Translations under genes and position numbers: made by a program
Shown here: piece by piece, positions 1 through 5,496 of the stretch
How positions within the stretch are numbered: the stretch's first letter is position 1
Layout of the letters: every line of letters begins with the position of its first letter
From: an uncultured Bdellovibrio sp.
GTDB lineage: Bacteria > Bdellovibrionota > Bdellovibrionia > Bdellovibrionales > Bdellovibrionaceae
Length of the DNA stretch: 9,306 nucleotides
Direction of reading: 5' to 3'
Assembly (NCBI GenBank): GCA_946480995.1
Contig: CAMLMF010000068.1
Location: 1 to 9,306, forward strand
Notes under the pieces: generated by a model
Told to the model about the DNA's origin: nothing
What the model saw: the letters and a program-made list of their open reading frames with translations, nothing else
Databases searched by the model: none

Positions 1-317
1 CTGCCACGGCGTGGTTTGTGCGTGGCGGTTCTTTGCGAAATGTCAGTGCTTCTATTTTGTTGTATCACGCAGAGCTCGACACTTTGACGACCACCTGGCA
101 AGCGCAGTTAGTTCAAGACTATGTTCATGATAAAACCAAGTTGAAAATGGTTTGTGTTAAAGGGGCAGGACACTATTCATTTCTGTGTCCGTTTCCAGCA
201 GAAATGAAATCTCCGAATTTTCCTCCGTCTGTGGATCCTGAAGGATTTGATCGCGAAGCTTTTCACGTCACGATGAATGAAGAGATCAAAGATTTTCTAA
301 AAGAAAAATTTAAATGA
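1..317 (+). CDS. alpha/beta hydrolase, C-terminal part (5' end outside window)
   Basis: The reading frame is open from the window edge (first full codon at 3) to TGA at 315-317, so only about the last 104 residues are seen. Two landmarks suggest an alpha/beta-hydrolase fold: a hydrophobic strand followed by an acidic turn (ILLYHAELDTLTT), where the catalytic Asp of the triad normally sits, and GAGHYSFL near the end, where the catalytic His sits. The His loop followed by CPFP resembles the predicted dienelactone-hydrolase branch (COG4188), but the nucleophile elbow is outside the window, so the substrate cannot be named. The GTG at 18 is internal to the domain and is not a credible start. The stop codon overlaps the next gene's ATG (ATGA, 314-317), suggesting the two are co-translated. 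The fold is fairly safe; the exact subfamily is not. Confidence 0.7.
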   Translation, partial: ATAWFVRGGSLRNVSASILLYHAELDTLTTTWQAQLVQDYVHDKTKLKMVCVKGAGHYSFLCPFPAEMKSPNFPPSVDPEGFDREAFHVTMNEEIKDFLKEKFK

Positions 318-1672
318 GTATTACGATTTCCAGAATTCTTCATGCGGGTTACGTTTTGCAATGCGCAGGAACGTGCATAGCCTTTGATACGATTTTTGAA
401 AATCCTTTCAGTAAAAACTGCCACGCTTTTCCACCAATTCAGTTTGATTATGAAAAAATCAAACAGCTGAATTTTTCGGCGGTGTTTATTTCGCACTTTC
501 ATGATGATCACTGTTCGCTAGAAAGTTTGAATTATTTGGACCGTGCAACGCCGATATATATTTACTGCCTATTTGAAGAACTCATCGCTTGGATTAAAGA
601 GATGGGCTTTAAAGAAGTTCATGCCTTGGATTTAAATGTTCCAATTCAGGTGGGTTCTTTTGAAGTCATTCCGCGCCGAGCACTTGATGCTGACGTAGAT
701 TCTTTATTTCAAATCAAAGCGGCAGGTTTAAATATCTTAAATGTCGTGGATTCGTGGATCGACGAGGACACGCTAAATCTTTTAAAAGGCCAAGCCCCTT
801 GGGATTTTATTATGTGGCCCTTTCAAACGATGCGGGAACTTGAGGTGATTAGTCCCTTGCGGGCAGAGCCATCTTCGGCAGAAATTCCTGCAGAGTGGGT
901 CGATCAATTAAAAATGCTTCAGCCGCGCTTTTTAGTTCCTAGCTCTTGCCAGTTTAAGCAGGAAGCATGGTCGTGGTATAACAACGCCTTCTTCCCGATT
1001 TCCTATAAGGCTTTTAGCAAACAAGTGAAGTCGGTATTACCGCAAACAGAAGTGGTGCGCTTGGATCCCGGTGTTGGTGTAAGTTTGTCAGCGACAGAAC
1101 TGAAATCGGCAGAGCCTTTGCCCTGGATTATTCCTTTAGCACCTGCGGGATTGGATTACGAATATATTAAAGACTTAAAGCCGCCAGGCACGGCAAGTGT
1201 CGCAGCAAATTTCCCCGCATTAAATGCTCAGCAAACGGCGCGGGTGATGGACTATTGTACGACAGCACTTAAAGAAAAATATGAAGCGATGGAAATTCCT
1301 GACGATTCATACTTTTTAAAACCGCGAGTTTGGAAGTTGTCTTTATATCCTCAGCAAGGGGAAGCGACGCATTTTTTCTATCGTATTCATAAAAATAAAA
1401 TAGAACTGTTGTCGTCCCCAAGTGCAGACTTCGCTTGGCTGACCGAGGTGCCGATTTTTAAGGTGTGGAATTCTTTGGAAGCTGGGGAAACCCTGACATC
1501 CATGTATATGCGTATCAATGACGTCTATTTTTCTTCACAGATAGAAAAAGAGTTAGAGCTTGTTGATATCGCCGAAGACCCGTTGATTCGTTGTCTTTTT
1601 AACGGGGTGTTCGGCACTTATCAAAAAGCCCAATTAGAAAGTCTAAAAGCGCGTCACTACCAAAGCCCTTGA
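314..1672 (+). CDS. divergent metallo-beta-lactamase-fold protein
   Basis: This 452-residue protein belongs to the MBL-fold superfamily. D25 lies in an early strand (CIAFDTIF) and the metal-binding signature HFHDDH is at residues 61-66 (H61, H63, D65, H66), preceded by hydrophobic FSAVFIS. A later strand-Asp (ILNVVDSWID, D146) matches the bridging Asp of UlaG/CMAH-like members. The His expected between these motifs is not evident (the segment reads VIPRRALDADVDS), and the final strand-His position reads LVPSSCQF rather than P-x-H. The metal site may therefore be mononuclear or degenerate. Residues about 270-452 form an extra C-terminal region with no motif I recognise. No secretion signal is visible, so it is probably cytoplasmic. 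The start is ATG 314 inside the upstream stop codon; the ribosome-binding site is weak, consistent with translational coupling. The 3' end overlaps the beta-lactamase gene by 16 bp. The fold is confident; the reaction is unknown. Confidence 0.75.
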   Translation: MSITISRILHAGYVLQCAGTCIAFDTIFENPFSKNCHAFPPIQFDYEKIKQLNFSAVFISHFHDDHCSLESLNYLDRATPIYIYCLFEELIAWIKEMGFKEVHALDLNVPIQVGSFEVIPRRALDADVDSLFQIKAAGLNILNVVDSWIDEDTLNLLKGQAPWDFIMWPFQTMRELEVISPLRAEPSSAEIPAEWVDQLKMLQPRFLVPSSCQFKQEAWSWYNNAFFPISYKAFSKQVKSVLPQTEVVRLDPGVGVSLSATELKSAEPLPWIIPLAPAGLDYEYIKDLKPPGTASVAANFPALNAQQTARVMDYCTTALKEKYEAMEIPDDSYFLKPRVWKLSLYPQQGEATHFFYRIHKNKIELLSSPSADFAWLTEVPIFKVWNSLEAGETLTSMYMRINDVYFSSQIEKELELVDIAEDPLIRCLFNGVFGTYQKAQLESLKARHYQSP

Positions 1673-2484
1673 TCTGCCAGAATTTCTTTTGTTAAAGCTT
1701 TCGCGCGGGGACCACCATAGTTGCCCACTTCGTTGGGTGTTAGGTCCTTAAAATTTGTGACTGCGATATATTCTTGGTTATCGTTCTGAATATGCGCAAT
1801 AAACCAACCAAAATGAACCTTGTGTTCTTTGTCGTAAAAGTTCGAACCGGTTTTGCCATTGAGTTTAAACCCCTTAGGTGAGGTTTCAAGATAGGTGATA
1901 TCCCGTGTAAGCTGCATAGACCGTTCAGACACTGGCAGTTTGTTTTGCCAAAGAGCTTTCATAAATTCGACTTGTTCGTAGGCAGAAATTTTTAAGCCTG
2001 ATTTTTTGCTGGGGGCTTCCAACCATGCCTGCTTGATCCCGGCGGAAAGATCTTTATTTCCATAGTTAAAGTCATTTAAGTATTTCTGAAATTTCTTTTT
2101 GCCCAGTTTTGGCGTGATTCGCTGGGAATACCACACCACAGAGTCGCGCATCCATGTCTGCGCCGTATGATCTTTGTTCGCCGCTTCGCGCACGTCTTTA
2201 ACGCCATTCCATTTAAAGACTGTATTTTCATCTTTTAAGACTTTCGCATCAAAGGCCATAACTGCCAAAGGTACTTTAAAAGTTGAACAAGCAGGGAAGC
2301 GTTCTTTGCAGACGTCTGCATTGATTACTTTTTCAAAAGCTCCCGTTTTAACGTTATAAAGAAGAAAGCAGCCTTGAATGTCGGAAAAGTAGTTTTTTTC
2401 TGCGGCGGCAGTCGGTGCTGTCTTGGTTCCCGCGCAGCCCAGTGTAAATGAAAGAAACAATGCCATTGTTAGTGATTTGAACAT
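1657..2484 (-). CDS. class D (OXA-type) beta-lactamase, predicted lipoprotein
   Basis: This is a 275-residue serine beta-lactamase of class D, which hydrolyses beta-lactams through an acyl-enzyme formed on the motif serine. All class D hallmarks are visible in order: S67-T-F-K70 (nucleophile, and the lysine that is carboxylated in this class), S115-V-V, Y141-G-N143, a Trp at 154 in AWLEAP followed by LKIS, and K211-T-G213 followed by S. The length is normal for the family. The N-terminus (MFKSLTMALFLSFTLGC) is a short basic-hydrophobic signal ending in a relaxed lipobox with Cys17, so the mature enzyme is probably lipid-anchored in the envelope rather than soluble. ATG 2484 is preceded by AGGATC about 6 nt upstream, and a good promoter lies at 2529-2558. 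It is convergent with the MBL gene and divergent from yaeQ. A penicillin-recognising sensor is less likely because no transmembrane sensor module is attached. The substrate range cannot be read from sequence. Confidence 0.93.
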   Translation of the reverse strand: MFKSLTMALFLSFTLGCAGTKTAPTAAAEKNYFSDIQGCFLLYNVKTGAFEKVINADVCKERFPACSTFKVPLAVMAFDAKVLKDENTVFKWNGVKDVREAANKDHTAQTWMRDSVVWYSQRITPKLGKKKFQKYLNDFNYGNKDLSAGIKQAWLEAPSKKSGLKISAYEQVEFMKALWQNKLPVSERSMQLTRDITYLETSPKGFKLNGKTGSNFYDKEHKVHFGWFIAHIQNDNQEYIAVTNFKDLTPNEVGNYGGPRAKALTKEILADQGLW

Positions 2485-2528
2485 ATAAAGATCCTGCAGA
2501 TGTTGTGGTTCAAGGTTTTATAAGTAAA

Positions 2529-2558
2529 ACTATACTGAATATACAGAAGGAATGCCAA
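2529..2558 (-). promoter_or_regulatory. sigma70-type promoter for the beta-lactamase gene
   Basis: On the minus strand, TTGGCA (2553-2558, one mismatch to TTGACA) and TATAGT (2529-2534, one mismatch to TATAAT) are separated by 18 bp. Transcription would start near 2522, giving a leader of about 38 nt with the AGGATC ribosome-binding site. The -35 box abuts the yaeQ start codon at 2559. Confidence 0.55.
2531..2536 (+). promoter_or_regulatory. possible -10 box for yaeQ
   Basis: TATACT matches the -10 consensus in five of six positions and lies 22 bp before the yaeQ start, with the ribosome-binding site between them. No good -35 box is seen at 16-18 bp upstream (best TTCAAG at 2509-2514). It overlaps the -10 box of the divergent beta-lactamase promoter, so the two promoters would compete. 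Confidence 0.3.
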
Positions 2559-3086
2559 ATGCTTTACCGCTTTCAAATAGAACTGTCAGATGTCGATCGC
2601 GGCGTGTATGAGACTTTGGATTTCCGCGCAGCCTTACATCCTTCAGAGGCGGCGCCTTATTTATTAAGCCGTGTCCTAGCTTATGCATTGACCTATCAAG
2701 AAGGGTTAGAGTTTTCTCCCGGAGGCTTAGCAGATCCTGAAACTCCGGCCTTAAGAATTTTAGGAAATTTGAATACGATCGATTTGTGGATTGAGATCGG
2801 CAATCCCTCTGCGCGCAAATTGCACAAAGCTGGCAAGTCTGCGAAAAAAGTGATGGTCTTTACCTACAAGAACCCAGAAGTTCTTTTAGCAGAAATTCGC
2901 GGCAATGAAGTTCATCGCGCTAACGAAATCGTGATTTTCGCCTTTGAACCAAAATTTTTAGATGAATTAAGCGAGCACTTAGAGAAAAACAATCGCTGGT
3001 CGCTGTTAGTACAGCAAGGTCACCTGGATGTGAATATCGGTGACCTGACTGTAGCGACAGATGTTAAAAACCCGCAGTTAAATTAA
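2559..3086 (+). CDS. yaeQ: YaeQ family protein
   Basis: This 175-residue protein matches the YaeQ family in length and pattern. It has an N-terminal beta strand with DVDRGVYETLDF, the conserved LHPSE segment, LLSRVLAYAL, then LEFSPGGLADPETPALR, IDLWIEIGNPS, the HKAGKSAKKVMVFTY segment and a C-terminal strand region. Known structures of the family show a PD-(D/E)XK-nuclease-like core, but no biochemical activity is firmly established and the old transcription anti-termination link is disputed. The start is ATG 2559 because AAGGA sits 7 nt upstream and the family begins at this residue. An in-frame GTG at 2505 would add 18 unrelated residues inside the promoter region. The stop codon shares the bases TTAA with the stop of the convergent helicase gene. 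Confidence 0.88.
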   Translation: MLYRFQIELSDVDRGVYETLDFRAALHPSEAAPYLLSRVLAYALTYQEGLEFSPGGLADPETPALRILGNLNTIDLWIEIGNPSARKLHKAGKSAKKVMVFTYKNPEVLLAEIRGNEVHRANEIVIFAFEPKFLDELSEHLEKNNRWSLLVQQGHLDVNIGDLTVATDVKNPQLN

Positions 3087-4543
3087 CCGCGGCGTTTTGG
3101 TGCTGACTTAGAAAACGATTTTCCACCGGGCTTAGCAAATGACTTCGCTGAAGTTTTTGCCGCCGGTTTTGCCGAGAACTTTCCGGCTGTCTTTCCTGCT
3201 GATTTCGCGGCAGGCTTTCCCGCAAATTTTCCGTCTGGTTTGCCAGTCGGTTTGCCAAAAGATTTCCCAGCAAACTTGCCCGTAGGCTTAGTCGCTACGT
3301 CTTCTTTCGCAGTATACTTATTTGAGGGCTTAGAGCTTGGCGTGATTGAAGCTTTGCCAGTCACAGTTTTACCTTTAGCGGCTTTTGCCCTGTCGTTCGC
3401 GTAAGAATTGTATTTTGAAGAATCGCGCTCTTCAGGAACTTTACGTCCTTCGATTTGCGCAATCAAACGCTCGTCACGCTCCGTGACCAAGTTGATCACT
3501 GTGCCGGTGCGACCTGCACGAGCCGTACGACCTGCTCTGTGGATGTAGTTTTCTTTTTGCTTTGGTAAGTGATAGTTGATGACGCGGTCGACATTCTGAA
3601 TATCTAAACCACGGCCGGCAAGATCTGTTGCGACTAACAGCTTAACCTTGCCTTCAGAAAATCTTTTTAAGTTCGTACGACGTTCATTTTTTTCCATTTC
3701 GCCACGGTAAATGACATTTTCATAGCCGTTGTCAGATAATGCTTTGGCTAGCTTGTCACATTGTTCGCGTGTGTTGGTGAATAAGATAGTTCCGCCCTCA
3801 ACCTTTTCGGCTAAGATTTTTTCTAGCAACGGCCAGCGTTCGCCATCTTTGACGATGCGATTTTTGGTAACAAGCGTTTTAACTGTCTTACCGCTGCCTG
3901 AACTGCGAAACACCTCTGCACCAGCGAAGATGCCATTGATCAACTCTTGAACTGCCGGCGAGATCGTCGCGGAATAAAGGGCCATTTGCAGATCTTTAGG
4001 ACACGCATAATAAATCTTATTTGAATCCGGCAAGAACCCTTGATCCATCATTTGATCGGCTTCGTCAAAAATCAGAATGCGCACGTCGTTCATGTTGATC
4101 GCATCCATGTCCATCATTTGCACTAAGCGACCTGGTGTTGCTAATAGAATTTCAAATGCGCCGGAAGTATTGCGCAAAGCTTGCTCCATGGCCATTCCGC
4201 CCAGGGCTGTGCGCACGCGCAAGCGAGTGTCATGGGTCAGGCTTTTAAAAACCTTAGATACTTGTTCGCCCAATTCGCGGGTTGGCACCATCACGATCGC
4301 GCGGGGGGAAGAATCGTTTTCAACGGCCTCGCCCTGATCTTCTAAAGTTTTTAGGATGTGCAAAACGGGTAAAGCATAGGCCAAAGTTTTACCACTGCCT
4401 GTTTCGGCAACACCGACGACAGATTGTCCACCCATGATTAAAGGGATGGTGTTGTTTTGAATTTCAGTGGGTTTTGTCATTTTAAGACTTTTAAGAGTTT
4501 TTTGCAGAGATGCCATTAAGCCGTAGTCGGAGAAAGTGCTCAT
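3083..4543 (-). CDS. DEAD-box ATP-dependent RNA helicase with lysine-repeat tail
   Basis: This 486-residue helicase has the complete DEAD-box motif set: Q motif (PTEIQ near residues 25-29), Walker A AETGSGKT (46-53), PTRELG (87-92), TPGR (136-139), DEAD (160-163), SAT (191-193), ILFTNT (253-258), ATDLAGRGLD (305-314) and HRAGRTARAGR (335-345). Such enzymes unwind short RNA duplexes in ribosome assembly or mRNA decay. After the core, residues about 386-486 form a disordered basic tail; from 419 to 483 lysine occurs exactly every fourth position, which should add non-specific RNA binding. I chose ATG 4543, since the Q-motif region begins right after it and AAGGAC lies about 10 nt upstream. The longer reading from TTG 4669 adds 42 residues foreign to the family and runs through the likely promoter. 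It resembles the RhlE/DeaD group, but I cannot fix the subfamily. Confidence 0.93.
   Translation of the reverse strand: MSTFSDYGLMASLQKTLKSLKMTKPTEIQNNTIPLIMGGQSVVGVAETGSGKTLAYALPVLHILKTLEDQGEAVENDSSPRAIVMVPTRELGEQVSKVFKSLTHDTRLRVRTALGGMAMEQALRNTSGAFEILLATPGRLVQMMDMDAINMNDVRILIFDEADQMMDQGFLPDSNKIYYACPKDLQMALYSATISPAVQELINGIFAGAEVFRSSGSGKTVKTLVTKNRIVKDGERWPLLEKILAEKVEGGTILFTNTREQCDKLAKALSDNGYENVIYRGEMEKNERRTNLKRFSEGKVKLLVATDLAGRGLDIQNVDRVINYHLPKQKENYIHRAGRTARAGRTGTVINLVTERDERLIAQIEGRKVPEERDSSKYNSYANDRAKAAKGKTVTGKASITPSSKPSNKYTAKEDVATKPTGKFAGKSFGKPTGKPDGKFAGKPAAKSAGKTAGKFSAKPAAKTSAKSFAKPGGKSFSKSAPKRRG
3095..3289 (-). repeat. 12-bp periodic coding repeat (lysine every fourth residue)
   Basis: This stretch encodes 17 lysines in strict four-residue register, with units of the form K-[F/P/S/T]-x-[G/A/S/P], such as KFAG, KPTG, KPAA and KSFA. 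At DNA level the period is 12 bp, but third positions and the variable codons have diverged between units. The register is thus kept at protein level without a single missing or extra residue. Confidence 0.85.
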
Positions 4544-4647
4544 ACCGAGAAGTGTCCTTACCAGAGAATGATTGATTTCCGGCACTGTATACTTTTTGTC
4601 GTAAAAAGCCCTATGAAAATCGTTATAAGACCCTAATATTTTTGAAT

Positions 4648-4676
4648 ATTCTAAAATTTTTACCCACAAATGCCAC
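4648..4676 (-). promoter_or_regulatory. candidate promoter for the helicase gene
   Basis: On the minus strand, GTGGCA (4671-4676, four of six matches) and TAGAAT (4648-4653, five of six) are 17 bp apart. Transcription would begin near 4641 and leave an untranslated leader of about 98 nt before ATG 4543. A second TATACA-like box nearer the gene (around 4586-4591) has no -35 partner at proper spacing. Confidence 0.4.
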
Positions 4677-4771
4677 AGTCTGATTCAAATCGTCCCCAAG
4701 GGGCGTGTCCTCCTCGTTTTTAAGTCTGCGGCGAACCCTTTATATTCTTTCGTTCTGTGTGTTTCTTCTAA

Positions 4772-4777
4772 TATGAT
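4772..4777 (+). promoter_or_regulatory. -10-like box just upstream of the Crp/Fnr start codon
   Basis: TATGAT (five of six consensus matches) ends 6 bp before ATG 4784, so a start site at the usual distance would fall on or next to the start codon and give a leaderless mRNA. No Shine-Dalgarno sequence is present upstream of the ATG. The -35 match is poor (TTCGTT at 17 bp). An alternative -10, TATATT at 4741-4746, would give a leader of about 31 nt, also without a ribosome-binding site. Confidence 0.35.
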
Positions 4778-4783
4778 AACTCC

Positions 4784-5431
4784 ATGGAATTGAAAAATCT
4801 TTGGGCGAATATTTCACCCGACGCGAAAAAACAGTTCGAATCTGCAGCTATCAAAATCACCTTACGTCGAGGCGAAAGCGCCTATCGTCAGGGCGATTTG
4901 CCGAGGGGAATTTACTTTATTGAACAAGGCCTGATGGGACTGAATCTTTTAGGGGCCGCTTCAGGACGAGAACACCTGATGCGTTTTTTTCGTCAGGGAC
5001 AGTTTTTTGGACATCGGGCTCTTTTTTCTGAAGAAGGCTATCATGGTTCGGCCGTTGCCTTGGAAACAACTCAATTAAAATTAGTTCCTAAAGAAACAAT
5101 CTTATCGGTGATCGACAAGGACCCTGAATTGTTGCGGGACGTGGTCAAAGTTTTGTCCAAAGAACTGCGTCGCTGTGAAACCAATCAAGTGATGATTTTA
5201 GAAAATCAAATCCTAGAAAGAACTGCCCAGGCTTTGATTTATTTGAAGGACCTGCATCCAGAACACAATTGGACTCGTCAGGAAATCGCGAATTTTTGTG
5301 CCAGCACCGCGTCCACCGTGATTAAGGCCATGGCTGAGCTTGAGGATTTGGGACTGATACGTCAGGAAGGGCGAGTTATCCATGTCTTAGATCGAGAAGG
5401 TCTTATCGCATTACAGGACCGGGGCAGCTAA
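4784..5431 (+). CDS. Crp/Fnr-family transcriptional regulator
   Basis: This 215-residue regulator has an N-terminal cyclic-nucleotide-binding-type beta roll (about 10-110, including YRQGDLPRGIYFIEQGLMGL and GQFFGHRALFSEEGYHGSAVALE), a long dimerisation helix (about 112-150) and a C-terminal winged helix-turn-helix (about 163-205). WTRQEIANFCAS aligns with the CRP TRQEIG helix, and STASTVIKAMAELE is the recognition helix. The N-terminal Fe-S cysteines of FNR are absent. The cAMP phosphate-binding Arg-Ser of CRP is replaced by YHGSA, so cAMP sensing is doubtful. Only two cysteines exist: C131 at the end of the dimer helix and C172 in the HTH. ATG 4784 is fixed because an in-frame TAA lies at 4769-4771. 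It sits 63 bp upstream of the sulfur operon on the same strand and diverges from the helicase. Local control of the sulfur genes is inferred from position only. Confidence 0.9.
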   Translation: MELKNLWANISPDAKKQFESAAIKITLRRGESAYRQGDLPRGIYFIEQGLMGLNLLGAASGREHLMRFFRQGQFFGHRALFSEEGYHGSAVALETTQLKLVPKETILSVIDKDPELLRDVVKVLSKELRRCETNQVMILENQILERTAQALIYLKDLHPEHNWTRQEIANFCASTASTVIKAMAELEDLGLIRQEGRVIHVLDREGLIALQDRGS

Positions 5432-5450
5432 AAAAAGAGGATTTTGTGTT

Positions 5451-5478
5451 CCAGCCCATCATTGTTGGGTGGTTTTAT
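5451..5478 (+). terminator. weak hairpin followed by TTTTAT after the regulator gene
   Basis: CCA-g-CCCA (5451-5458) can pair with TGGGTGG (5466-5472) across a 7-nt loop, giving seven base pairs with one bulged G, followed directly by TTTTAT. It sits 19 bp after the regulator stop codon. The stem is short and the T-run modest, so partial attenuation is more plausible than full termination. Confidence 0.25.
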
Positions 5479-5496
5479 ATGCAATTATAGGTGCAT
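5479..5496 (+). promoter_or_regulatory. 5-8-5 inverted repeat overlapping the dioxygenase start codon
   Basis: ATGCA (5479-5483) and TGCAT (5492-5496) form perfect inverted half-sites with an 8-bp AT-rich spacer. The right half covers the first two bases of ATG 5495. The spacing is wider than typical Crp (5-6-5) or Fnr (5-4-5) sites, so assigning it to the neighbouring regulator is speculative. Confidence 0.25.

Noticed and set aside
2505..2558. GTG start giving YaeQ 18 extra residues
   Set aside because: The extension lies within promoter elements, while ATG 2559 has a good ribosome-binding site and the family's usual first residues.
3095..3289. Periodic sequence as a CRISPR array or non-coding tandem repeat
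   Set aside because: The 12-bp period is codon-based, the units are not identical, and the reading frame continues straight from the helicase core.
4544..4669. N-terminal extension of the helicase from a TTG codon at 4669
   Set aside because: The 42 extra residues look unlike any DEAD-box N-terminus, there is no ribosome-binding site, and the stretch overlaps the best promoter candidate. ATG 4543 fits the Q-motif boundary.
4691..4706. GC-rich inverted repeat CCCC-AA-GGGG as a terminator between the divergent genes
   Set aside because: The loop is too small, the stem is short with a bulge, and no T-run follows directly. Neither flanking gene ends here, so a terminator would have no job.
5444..5494. 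TTG start or short leader peptide before the dioxygenase fusion
   Set aside because: AGAGG is only 3 nt away and the 17 residues match no domain. The open frame is explained by chance over a short stretch.
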